DNA of 64,000 nucleotides from UBA4416 sp964543545. GTDB taxonomy: Bacteria > Bacteroidota > Bacteroidia > B-17B0 > Aurantibacillaceae. Location: positions 1,302,001 to 1,366,000 of the forward strand of contig CAZIYT010000001.1 of assembly GCA_964543545.1 (NCBI GenBank), read 5' to 3'. How positions within the stretch are numbered: position 1 is the first letter of the stretch; each line of letters opens with the position of its first letter. Shown in pieces: positions 50,196 through 57,997 of the stretch. Under the pieces are notes generated by a model. The model did not search any database. It was not told the DNA's origin and saw nothing but the letters and a program-made list of their open reading frames with translations. The translations under genes and the position numbers were made by a program.

Positions 50196-51278
50196 GTGAC
50201 TATTAGCCCTTTGAACGAATGGATTACCCGGCAAAACGAGCCCCTGATCATAGCAGGCCCCTGTGGAGCGGAATCGGAAGAACAGGTCCTGCAAACAGCC
50301 CGGGAGATCTCGCAGATCCCGCGGGTGAAGCTTTTCAGGGCAGGCATCTGGAAACCCCGTACAAGACCCAACTCTTTTGAAGGCGTGGGCGAGCCCGGCC
50401 TCGAGTGGCTGAAACAGGTTCAGCATCAGTTTGGTTTAAAAACAACGGTGGAAGTGGCAAATGCCCACCATACCGAGCTGGCTCTCAAACATGGTGTGGA
50501 TGTGCTATGGATCGGGGCAAGGACCACCGTTAATCCCTTTAGCGTGCAGGAGATCGCCGATGTGCTCAAAGGTGTGGATGTTCCCGTGTTGGTTAAAAAC
50601 CCGGTACATGCCGATCTGCAATTATGGCTCGGCGCGATCGAGCGCATCTCTAATGCCGGCATCACCAGGCTGGCAGCCATTCACCGGGGATTTCACTATC
50701 CCGGAAAAAGCAAATACCGCAACAAACCCCTTTGGGAAATGGCCATTGAATTAAAAACCATTTTGCCGAACCTGCCTGTCATTTGCGATCCGAGCCATAT
50801 CTGCGGCAACCGCGAGCTTATTCCTCATGTGGCGCAAAAGGCGCTGGACCTGGGCATGAGCGGCCTTATGATCGAATCCCATATCAATCCGGATGTTGCG
50901 CTCAGCGATGCAGCCCAGCAACTGACACCGGCGGCCCTGAAAGACCTGCTCGATAGCCTGGTGTACAGGCAGGCCTTCCCCAATAATCCCGAGTGCCACG
51001 ATCAGCTTGAGCAGTTCAGGAACATTGTGGACGAAATCGACGATGAGCTCATGAACGTGCTGAAAAAGCGCATGAAGATTATGGAGCAAATGGGCGATTA
51101 TAAAAAAGAGCATGACATCACCATCTTCCAATTGGAGCGCTGGCAGGAAATTTTGCGTACCCGCTCGCAATGGGCCGAAAAGATTGGTCTTCCGGGAGCC
51201 TTTGTGGAAAAGATCTGTTTACTCCTTCATGAAGAGTCCATCCGCGTGCAAACGGATGTGATGAATAAGAAACCTTAA
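50196..51278 (+). CDS. Bifunctional DAHP synthase / chorismate mutase type II
   Basis: A 360-residue fusion. Residues 1-260 are a type I (KDO8P-like, small) DAHP synthase (IIAGPCGAESEEQVLQTARE, FRAGIWKPRTRPNSFEG, VLVKNPVHADL, VICDPSHICG). Residues ~270-355 are an AroQ-type chorismate mutase (FRNIVDEIDDELMNVLKKRM, DITIFQLERW). It catalyses the first shikimate step and the entry to Phe/Tyr. Translation starts at GTG (50196), as there is no ATG. A TATATTTA -7-like box lies at 50162. Confidence 0.95.
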   Translation: MTISPLNEWITRQNEPLIIAGPCGAESEEQVLQTAREISQIPRVKLFRAGIWKPRTRPNSFEGVGEPGLEWLKQVQHQFGLKTTVEVANAHHTELALKHGVDVLWIGARTTVNPFSVQEIADVLKGVDVPVLVKNPVHADLQLWLGAIERISNAGITRLAAIHRGFHYPGKSKYRNKPLWEMAIELKTILPNLPVICDPSHICGNRELIPHVAQKALDLGMSGLMIESHINPDVALSDAAQQLTPAALKDLLDSLVYRQAFPNNPECHDQLEQFRNIVDEIDDELMNVLKKRMKIMEQMGDYKKEHDITIFQLERWQEILRTRSQWAEKIGLPGAFVEKICLLLHEESIRVQTDVMNKKP

Positions 51279-51311
51279 TTTTACCGTCGTGAATTTCAGA
51301 ATTGTTTTTTT

Positions 51312-51809
51312 CTAAGCGATCCGTTTTCCCAGGATAATAAGGCCCCGCTCTGCATCACCCATGTCGGCAATCTTCGGAAGATGTGCCCATTTTTCAAAGC
51401 CCATGGTGTAGAATAATTTCAGGCTGGGCTCATTATGATCGAAAATAAAACCCAGTAAAGTTTTAATGTTCAGTTCCGGGCCAAGGGCAAACGCTTTCTC
51501 AAGGCAGTGTTTCCCCAATCCCTTCCCCCTGGCGGATTCCTCCAGGTAAATGCTCACTTCTACGGTACCGTCATAGGCAGGCCTTCCGTAAAAGGAATTA
51601 AAGCTCATCCAGCCGGCATAGGTATTATCGGCGATTACCAGCCACAGAGGTCGTTTGGTGGTATCATGCGCATCAAACCAGGCCTGCCTGCTTTCTACGG
51701 ATACAGGCTCCAGGTCGGCCGTTACCAGCCGCGAAGCTACCGTAGAGTTGTAAGTGGCAACAATCTTTTCGAGATCGCTTTGTTGCGCCTGTATAAATTC
51801 TATGTTCAT
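51312..51809 (-). CDS. GNAT N-acetyltransferase (PAT-like)
   Basis: A 165-residue acetyltransferase of the phosphinothricin/methionine-sulfone-type GNAT branch: TVEVSIYLEESARGKGLGKH contains the acetyl-CoA pyrophosphate loop (RGKGLG), and LGFIFDHNEPSLKLFYTMGF the second CoA contact. Its acceptor is unknown. It is convergent to the DAHP synthase gene. Confidence 0.9.
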   Translation of the reverse strand: MNIEFIQAQQSDLEKIVATYNSTVASRLVTADLEPVSVESRQAWFDAHDTTKRPLWLVIADNTYAGWMSFNSFYGRPAYDGTVEVSIYLEESARGKGLGKHCLEKAFALGPELNIKTLLGFIFDHNEPSLKLFYTMGFEKWAHLPKIADMGDAERGLIILGKRIA

Positions 51810-51936
51810 TACTTTACTATTCCAATTGATCTTGTTTAAAATAAAACAGGAAAGAACATCTCCCGGCCTCCGGCACCCTCTTCAAAAGAGGGAATTCTTT
51901 TCTCACTCTGATACCTCAGATCTCATTACCCAAATC

Positions 51937-52758
51937 TCACGTTTCCTTTTTCTCCACCTTATAGCAGGCCCGTAAAAATTTCTTCAGGGCCACGTTGCTG
52001 GCAATCGGGCTTTCCAGGAATCCCATGTGCGCATCGTGCTCGAGGTAAAGCAGGTGTTTATTTTTTAATAATTCCGATTGCTCCAGCAGTTGCGCCGCAG
52101 GCAGCGACCGGTCGTGTTCTCCTATAACCATCATCACCGGGTAATGCACCATGCCGAGCACCAGGTCGCGGTTCGGGCGGTCTTTCATGCCTTCCAGCGA
52201 AGCGATCACCGATTGCTTGGAAACGGTTGACGCGATCTTTTGCGCAAAGGCAATCTCCTGTTTCAGGTATTTTTTGTTTTTATCGGCAAAGAGGTTTTTG
52301 ATCACTTCCGACGTATAGATCCGGTGATTGGCCTTTACCACCTTCACCGAGCGTGTGCGGTCCCTTTTCTTTTCCTCCGTATCGGCATAAGCCGTAGAGT
52401 GGTAGAGGCACAGGCCCTTCAGATTATCGGGGAACATATCTGCGAAAGCCAAAGCCGTGTATCCGCCCATGCTGTGCCCTACGATCACATATTTTTTTAA
52501 GCGCAGATGATCCATCACTGCTTTCACGCAGCGGGCATTCAGCTCCATGGTATGCACGTAGCCGAAGCAGTCGGTGCCACCGTGCCCCGGCAGGTTAATG
52601 GCAATCACACGATACGATTTTGATAATGCCTCAATGGTCTTTTCCCAGATCTCCGAAGAGCCCAGGAAACCATGCAACAGCACAACGACGCGGCCTTTAC
52701 CGCTATCGGTATAAGTAACAGTGCCCTTTTTAAATTCTGTGGATTTCCGGATCATCAT
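51937..52758 (-). CDS. Alpha/beta-fold hydrolase
   Basis: A 273-residue serine hydrolase. The nucleophile elbow is GHSMGG (Ser near 99); HGFLGSSEIWEK holds the oxyanion-hole His-Gly; VIGEHDRSLPAAQL the acid; YLEHDAHMGFLE the catalytic His. A polysaccharide- or lipid-like esterase is possible. Its start directly follows the stop of the J-domain gene (no gap), so the two are co-transcribed. Confidence 0.9.
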   Translation of the reverse strand: MMIRKSTEFKKGTVTYTDSGKGRVVVLLHGFLGSSEIWEKTIEALSKSYRVIAINLPGHGGTDCFGYVHTMELNARCVKAVMDHLRLKKYVIVGHSMGGYTALAFADMFPDNLKGLCLYHSTAYADTEEKKRDRTRSVKVVKANHRIYTSEVIKNLFADKNKKYLKQEIAFAQKIASTVSKQSVIASLEGMKDRPNRDLVLGMVHYPVMMVIGEHDRSLPAAQLLEQSELLKNKHLLYLEHDAHMGFLESPIASNVALKKFLRACYKVEKKET

Positions 52759-53715
52759 CTACCTTGCAAAAAAATCAGCTTCACTACCCATGTATTTTTT
52801 AGATCCGGCTCTCACCAGTTCCATCTCAGCTACTACAGCAGAGTCGTCTTTAAAAACAACCGGCGCCCGCTTGCGGTTTTGAAACTGCACGATGCTGTCG
52901 AAGGCACCAATAGCTTCATTCTCCGCCATGAGCTTATTTTCATTCCAGTGCCTGCCCATCATGCATTTCCAATACACGCCGGTAACAGGTAGTTTTTTAA
53001 ATTCGATGGAGTAGGAGGCCTGCAGGTAAGCATGCTGCAGGTACTGATTCGTTTCTTTATCGAAGAGCACCACCACGGCATCATAATGTGTGCCGTTGTT
53101 GACGCTGAGGGTATTGTGTGTGCTGAAGGTGCGCACACCGCCAAAGTAGCCCGAATAGGGCGTTTTACCGGTAGCCAGTTGTCCTTCCGGTAGTTCCACA
53201 AGCTCCGGCATTTTCTCTTCTGTTTTCGGCTCATCTTTCTTAGGAGGCAGGGGCACCGTTTTAGGGGCCTTCGTAAACATGGAAATGATGAGCATGAGCA
53301 GGCCTACCGCAATGGGTGTGGCAAAGAGCACATACTTGTAGTCGCTGTGGGCTTTGGGCGGAGGCGTTTGCTGCCGGGCCTTTTCCTGCTGCTTGGCCTT
53401 ATAGTATTTCTCATAATACTGCCGCCTTTGCATTTCCTCTTCCGTAAAGGTCCATTCCTTCTGCGTCTTGCGCTTGTTGTGCTGCGTTTTGGAAATGTGC
53501 GTGGCGTCGCTTGTGCGCTGGTCGTAACGCCTTCGCGAAGAGGGATGGATCAGTGTATTGTAGGCTTTCAGAACATTTTCAAATACCAGCTTGGCATCCG
53601 GGTTATTCGGATTTTTATCGGGATGGTAGATCATCGCCAGCCTGCGGAATGCAGCTTTGATCTCGATGTCGTTAGCGGTTTTAGATACACCAAGTATGGA
53701 GTAGTAGTCGGCCAT
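52759..53715 (-). CDS. Membrane-anchored J-domain protein
   Basis: A 318-residue protein. The N-terminal J domain (YYSILGVSKTANDIEIKAAF, HPDKNPNNPDAK with the HPD motif near 31-33, RRRYDQRT) is followed by a basic Gln/Lys-rich linker and one membrane helix (YVLFATPIAVGLLMLIISMF, ~145-165). The C-terminal ~140 residues form a beta-rich domain with no clear family, shared among Bacteroidota. It lacks the Gly/Phe and zinc regions of DnaJ, so it is a class III co-chaperone recruiting DnaK to the membrane. Confidence 0.88.
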   Translation of the reverse strand: MADYYSILGVSKTANDIEIKAAFRRLAMIYHPDKNPNNPDAKLVFENVLKAYNTLIHPSSRRRYDQRTSDATHISKTQHNKRKTQKEWTFTEEEMQRRQYYEKYYKAKQQEKARQQTPPPKAHSDYKYVLFATPIAVGLLMLIISMFTKAPKTVPLPPKKDEPKTEEKMPELVELPEGQLATGKTPYSGYFGGVRTFSTHNTLSVNNGTHYDAVVVLFDKETNQYLQHAYLQASYSIEFKKLPVTGVYWKCMMGRHWNENKLMAENEAIGAFDSIVQFQNRKRAPVVFKDDSAVVAEMELVRAGSKKYMGSEADFFAR

Positions 53716-53761
53716 GGGAGGGAGAGCCTATGGCCTTTTCAGAACCAGAGGCGCGCTTCTG

Positions 53762-55456
53762 TTAATTTACTTTGTATGCTTTGCTAAGATCGTAATAACG
53801 CATACCGTTCAGGTTCAGATTTTTGATCTTATTGGTGAGCAGGCGGTAAGAACCCTCATACCAAAGAGGCATGATGACCGCATCATTCATCAGGATCTGT
53901 TCTGCACGCATGAAGTAAGCATAACTGCTGTCTTTGATGTTGAAGCCGCGTCCCTTTTTGAAATAATCATCGTACACAGGGTTCTGGTAGCGCGATGTGT
54001 TGGGAAAGCTTCTGGCGTTATTATCGGCCGGTACCGCCTCTCCCACAAACAGGCTCAGGAAGGATTCAGGGCTTGAATAGTCTGCCACCCAGGCATCCCT
54101 GAAAAGAGGGCTTTTGCCATGCATCTGCAGGTCGTACTTCTGCGTATTAGGCAGCGATTCGAAATTAATATTGATGTTCAGGTTTTGTTTCAGCTGTTTC
54201 TGCAGTTCCACCGCAACAGAGCTGTTGCGTGAATTGCCCGAATTGACCAAAACGTTGATCTCAGGGAAACCTGCACCGTTAGGGTATCCGGCCTCAGCCA
54301 GGAGCTGGTGTGCCTTTTCCAGGTCGAGCGAATAGCCGTGGATATTTTTGATGTTATAACCCACAAAGGTATTAGGCGTAATGCCATACACCGCGGAGCC
54401 GATAGCCTGTCCCTTCAGTACATTGTCTACCAGCTTGTCGCGGTCGATGGCGTAGTTGAGGGCCTGGCGCACCTTGACATTGTCGAAAGGAGGCATTTTG
54501 GTATTGAACACATAAAACTGGCTGATCATTTCCGGCTCGCGTTGCAGGATATAGCGCGGCGGATTGCCGGCAAACTCCTTGATGTTCTTCTCCACGATTT
54601 CCTTTACCCTCATGGAAGGGAGCGTATTGATCAGGTCGAGCTTCTGGCTTTCGAACAAGGCAAGACCATCTTCGATCGGCAGGATATTCACCACAACCGT
54701 ATCGAGGTAAGGCAGGCTGCAGCCGGCGCTGTCGGTCGCATAATAATTGGGGTTGCGGGTCAGTACAAATTTCTCTTTGGTAGAGGAGGCGTCATATCTG
54801 AAAGGGCCTGCTCCTGTTTTGAGGTCTTTGCCATAGGCTTTGACAGCTGTTTCATTCAGAATAGCAGCGGAAGGATTGGCCAGGAGCTTCAAAAAGCTCA
54901 GGCTTGGGCTCACCAGTTGGAGCGAAAAAGTATAATCGTCGATTACTTTGAGGCCGGATATGGAACTGGCTTTTTTGTTGTAAAATTCATTGGCACCGGC
55001 CAGCCTGTCTTTCAGGATGGTTTCAAACTGGTAATTCATGTCCGATTCGGTAGACAAAAGCTCAAGGGTGTATTTAACGTCTTTGCTGGTAATTTCGGGG
55101 CCTGCGCCGCCGCTATAGCATTTATCATCCTGGAAATGAGCACCTTTTACGAGGTGGAAGGTGATGGTCTTTCCGTCAGCCGAAATCTCCCAGCTTTGAG
55201 CCAGGCCCGGGATCACCTCCAGGGTTTTAGGATTTAACCTCACAAGCGGCTCCTGGATCTGGGAGGTAATGAGGCCTTCCACCTGGGCAGTAATAGTATG
55301 GGGAAATAAGGTTCCTACTTCGGAGTTTTCAGCCATAGAAAATGTACCACCATTTTTGTCTGAAAGTTTTTTATCGGCTCCGGAACTCTCATGCTTACAG
55401 CTGGTAAGAGCAAAAAAACAACCCGCGATCACGAAAGCAGAAATGTTAAAATTCAT
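53762..55456 (-). CDS. Peptide/nickel-type ABC substrate-binding lipoprotein (SBP family 5)
   Basis: A 564-residue lipoprotein (lipobox FFALTSC) with the family 5 binding-protein fold: GLITSQIQEPLVRLNPKTLE, GLAQSWEISADGKTITFHL, FDNVKVRQALNYAIDRDKLV. These bind oligopeptides or related ligands. No permease or ATPase gene is nearby, so it may supply a transporter encoded elsewhere. It is 46 bp downstream of the J-domain gene's start side and transcribed separately; a CTAAATA/TATTTAG inverted repeat stands upstream. Confidence 0.9.
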   Translation of the reverse strand: MNFNISAFVIAGCFFALTSCKHESSGADKKLSDKNGGTFSMAENSEVGTLFPHTITAQVEGLITSQIQEPLVRLNPKTLEVIPGLAQSWEISADGKTITFHLVKGAHFQDDKCYSGGAGPEITSKDVKYTLELLSTESDMNYQFETILKDRLAGANEFYNKKASSISGLKVIDDYTFSLQLVSPSLSFLKLLANPSAAILNETAVKAYGKDLKTGAGPFRYDASSTKEKFVLTRNPNYYATDSAGCSLPYLDTVVVNILPIEDGLALFESQKLDLINTLPSMRVKEIVEKNIKEFAGNPPRYILQREPEMISQFYVFNTKMPPFDNVKVRQALNYAIDRDKLVDNVLKGQAIGSAVYGITPNTFVGYNIKNIHGYSLDLEKAHQLLAEAGYPNGAGFPEINVLVNSGNSRNSSVAVELQKQLKQNLNININFESLPNTQKYDLQMHGKSPLFRDAWVADYSSPESFLSLFVGEAVPADNNARSFPNTSRYQNPVYDDYFKKGRGFNIKDSSYAYFMRAEQILMNDAVIMPLWYEGSYRLLTNKIKNLNLNGMRYYDLSKAYKVN

Positions 55457-55491
55457 AAGCTATTTTTAGAAGTTAAAACTGTTTAAATATA

Positions 55492-55511
55492 CTAAATAAT
55501 CGACTATTTAG
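55492..55511. promoter_or_regulatory. Inverted repeat CTAAATA-N6-TATTTAG
   Basis: Perfect 7-bp arms and a 6-bp spacer in the 173-bp gap between the divergent substrate-binding-protein gene (start 55456) and the gene at 55630. It looks like an operator; which gene it serves is not clear. Confidence 0.45.
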
Positions 55512-55629
55512 CTATATCGCCAGCTTATTTGCATTTTTTAAATAAAAAAAACGATTTTATTTTGTTTTTCTCAAATATCGTTTTAATATTGCATGACTTT
55601 TTGCAGACGTGCTAAAACAAAATTATACT

Positions 55630-56439
55630 ATGAAACACATTTATTTATCACTTATACTTTCTATTATCCTTATAAATAAAGGGTTTTCGCAAGGGGGTGT
55701 AATTATATTAGAGGGAAATTACCAGGGGAAAAATTTGTATGTACAAAATCCGTTTGGTGCCGGTGGTGTTGGTTTCTGTGTAACGGAAGTTTTAGTGAAT
55801 GGAAACATCACAACAGACGAGATTAACTCAAGCGCTTTTGAGGTAGATTTTAAACCTCATAAACTGAACATCGGCGAAAAAGTAGAAATTAAAATCAAAC
55901 ACAAAGAAGACTGCAAACCTAAAGTTCTTAACCCCGAAGTTTTAAAACCAAAAAGTACCTTCGAAGTTATTTCTATGACGATAGAAAAAGACGGTACTGT
56001 AAAATGGAGCACAAAATCAGAGACCGGAAAATTAGCATTCGCTGTAGAGCAATTCCGCTGGAACAAATGGGTAAAAGTTGGTGAAGTAGAAGGGAACGGA
56101 ACGCCGGGAACCAACAACTACACATTCAAGATTACACCGCACTCCGGAAAAAATCAGATCCGTGTTCGCCAGACAGATTACAGCGGGCAGCCGCGCTTAT
56201 CAAAGCCTGTAGACTTTATGTCTGATGCACCGGATGTAACGTTTGCACCTGCAAAAGTTTCCAAAGACATTTCTTTTGTAGCAAGCGATAAGCCTGTTGA
56301 AACCCTTTACGAAATCTATGACCAGTATGGCAACGTGGTGAAAAGAGGATTCGGTTCTACCGTAGATGCTTCTAACCTCGCTAAAGGCGGTTACTTCCTG
56401 AACTACGACAATAAAATGGGTGAGTTTATTAAGAAGTAA
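55630..56439 (+). CDS. Secreted protein of unknown function
   Basis: A 269-residue exported protein with a signal peptide (MKHIYLSLILSIILINKGFS). The mature part has Ig/fibronectin-like strands (VEQFRWNKWVKVGEVEGNGT, KNQIRVRQTDYSGQPRLSKP) and a C-terminal PKD/T9SS-sorting-like end (TLYEIYDQYGNVVKRGFGST, KGGYFLNYDNKMGEFIKK), which resembles a type A sorting domain but ends differently. Homologs are frequent in Bacteroidota. AT-rich codon use stands out from neighbours. A strong terminator follows. Confidence 0.7.
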   Translation: MKHIYLSLILSIILINKGFSQGGVIILEGNYQGKNLYVQNPFGAGGVGFCVTEVLVNGNITTDEINSSAFEVDFKPHKLNIGEKVEIKIKHKEDCKPKVLNPEVLKPKSTFEVISMTIEKDGTVKWSTKSETGKLAFAVEQFRWNKWVKVGEVEGNGTPGTNNYTFKITPHSGKNQIRVRQTDYSGQPRLSKPVDFMSDAPDVTFAPAKVSKDISFVASDKPVETLYEIYDQYGNVVKRGFGSTVDASNLAKGGYFLNYDNKMGEFIKK

Positions 56440-56459
56440 GCTTAGCTGAAACACATTTG

Positions 56460-56491
56460 AAAAGTCCTCACGATCATCGTGAGGACTTTTT
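56460..56491 (+). terminator. Intrinsic terminator
   Basis: AAAAGTCCTCACGAT-C-ATCGTGAGGACTTTTT: an almost perfect 14-15-bp stem with A/T flanks, 20 bp past the gene's stop. The apex TCACGATCATCGTGA is shared with the terminator at 20825. Confidence 0.9.
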
Positions 56492-56502
56492 GTTTTATGC
56501 CC

Positions 56503-56591
56503 CCGGTGATTTCGTGAGCCTCTATCACCGGTTGGTTATGATGGTAGTTTAGCGGTCATGCTGGCTGAGGCTCCCCCGCCGAAGCCAGCAT
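56503..56591. repeat. Two adjacent hairpins in a 238-bp intergenic gap
   Basis: CCGGTGAT (56503-56510) pairs with ATCACCGG (56524-56531); ATGCTGGCT (56558-56566) pairs with AGCCAGCAT (56583-56591). Neither has a U tract. They may form part of a repeat or a small structured RNA. Confidence 0.4.
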
Positions 56592-56677
56592 AAATCCCAT
56601 TCTTTAAAAAAGGTGAAATCGCCAGGGAGGCTCATCTTTTATTTCAGATTTGCTATTATTAAGATTAAATTTGTGAT

Positions 56678-57187
56678 ATGTACACACTTACGACCAACCA
56701 AAACTCTTATAAAACAGCCATCACCAAAACAGATGGAACCAAAGTAACCGGCAGCCTCAACGATGGCCCTTTTGAAGCGGATATCCTGAAAGTGAGGGAA
56801 GATGTATACAGCATCATCAAAGACGGCAGGTCTTACGAAGTTGAGCTGGTAAAGCATATCCCGGAAGAGAAAAAGCTGGTAGTGAAAGTGAACAATACCA
56901 GCTATACGCTGGACATCAAAGATAAATACGACGATCTGCTTCACAGCCTCGGTCTGGATAGCCTGGCCGCCAAAAAGGTAAACGATATCAAAGCACCGAT
57001 GCCCGGTATGGTATTGAATATATTGGTAAGCGAAGGCCAGGAAGTAAAAAAAGGAGACGCCCTGATCGTGCTGGAAGCGATGAAAATGGAGAACATCCTG
57101 AAATCGCCGACGGATGGTGTGATTAAAAAAATAGCGATCAACAAAGGTGTGGCTGTTGAAAAAAATCAGTTATTAATTCAGTTCTAA
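56678..57187 (+). CDS. Biotin/lipoyl-attachment carrier protein (BCCP-like)
   Basis: A 169-residue protein whose C-terminal ~75 residues are a biotinyl domain with the attachment motif EAMKMEN (Lys near 134). The ~90-residue N-terminal part is unlike AccB and matches the Bacteroidota decarboxylase/carboxylase carrier type. A -7 box TAAATTTG (56666-56673) ends 4 bp before the ATG, suggesting a nearly leaderless message. The SOD gene starts 5 bp downstream. Partner carboxylase subunits are not in the window. Confidence 0.87.
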   Translation: MYTLTTNQNSYKTAITKTDGTKVTGSLNDGPFEADILKVREDVYSIIKDGRSYEVELVKHIPEEKKLVVKVNNTSYTLDIKDKYDDLLHSLGLDSLAAKKVNDIKAPMPGMVLNILVSEGQEVKKGDALIVLEAMKMENILKSPTDGVIKKIAINKGVAVEKNQLLIQF

Positions 57188-57192
57188 AAATC

Positions 57193-57936
57193 ATGAGTGA
57201 TAGAAGAGATTTCCTCAGAAAAGCAGGCCTGCTGGGCCTGGCAGGCATTACCTCTAAGCTGGTAAGCAACGAAAAAATCGATGCCCTCGAGAATTTCGGA
57301 AACAGCATCGTGAATGCAAATGCCTTTACACTGCCGCCATTGCCTTATGCCTACAATGCGTTGGAGCCTTTTATTGATGCGAAGACCATGGAGATCCATT
57401 ACACCAAGCATCACCAGGCATACGTGAATAAGCTCAACGAAACGCCTTCCACCAACCTGGATTACAGCGTGGATGATATGACCAAATGCCGCTCCATCGA
57501 CCAGTATACTTCTTCTGTGATCAGGAACAACCTGGGCGGGCACGTCAACCATTCCCTGTTCTGGACATTGCTGAAGCCTACTGTTGACGCCAAATCCGGA
57601 AACATGCCCAAAGGCAAGCTGGCAGAGGCGATTACCAGGGATTTCAAATCCTTTGATGATTTTAAAAAGGAGTTTACCGAAAAGGCTACCAAACAGTTCG
57701 GGAGCGGTTGGTGCTGGCTTATTAAGCAGGGCGACAAGCTCCTGATTACAACAACACCCAACCAGGATAATCCTTTGATGAAAGTAGCGGAACAGCAAGG
57801 AGAAATTGTGATGGCGCTGGATGTGTGGGAACACGCCTACTACCTGAAATACCAGAACAAGCGCGCCGATTACATTGCTGCCTGGTGGAATGTGGCCAAC
57901 TGGGATAAGGCTGCAGAGCTTTTCTCTAAGAAATAA
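57193..57936 (+). CDS. Fe/Mn superoxide dismutase with Tat-type signal
   Basis: A 247-residue iron/manganese SOD. The dismutase domain spans ~45-245 (metal ligands: His in EIHYTKHHQAYV, His in GGHVNHSLFW, Asp and His in DVWEHAYYLKY). The first ~40 residues contain a twin-arginine motif (DRRDFLRKAGLLGLAG) in an N-terminal hydrophobic signal, which indicates Tat export. Most SODs of this family are cytosolic, so this one probably detoxifies superoxide in the periplasm or at the surface. Confidence 0.93.
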   Translation: MSDRRDFLRKAGLLGLAGITSKLVSNEKIDALENFGNSIVNANAFTLPPLPYAYNALEPFIDAKTMEIHYTKHHQAYVNKLNETPSTNLDYSVDDMTKCRSIDQYTSSVIRNNLGGHVNHSLFWTLLKPTVDAKSGNMPKGKLAEAITRDFKSFDDFKKEFTEKATKQFGSGWCWLIKQGDKLLITTTPNQDNPLMKVAEQQGEIVMALDVWEHAYYLKYQNKRADYIAAWWNVANWDKAAELFSKK

Positions 57937-57959
57937 GTAACATAAGCGCTTAGTTCACT

Positions 57960-57996
57960 TACGCCAAATCTCATAAAAAATGGCAGATTTGGCGGA
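57960..57996. repeat. Right-flank hairpin of the ATPase gene
   Basis: TACGCCAAATCT (57960-57971), a 13-base loop, and AGATTTGGCGGA (57985-57996) pair with one mismatch. The same stem (TACGCCAAATCT ... AGATTTGGCGTA) occurs on the other side of the ATPase gene at 59443-59493. It overlaps the end of the ATPase gene by no bases (stop at 57998). Confidence 0.85.
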
Positions 57997-57997
57997 T

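Noticed and set aside
54308..55237. Plus-strand frame of ~309 codons inside the substrate-binding protein gene
   Set aside because: Antisense shadow of a clear lipoprotein gene.
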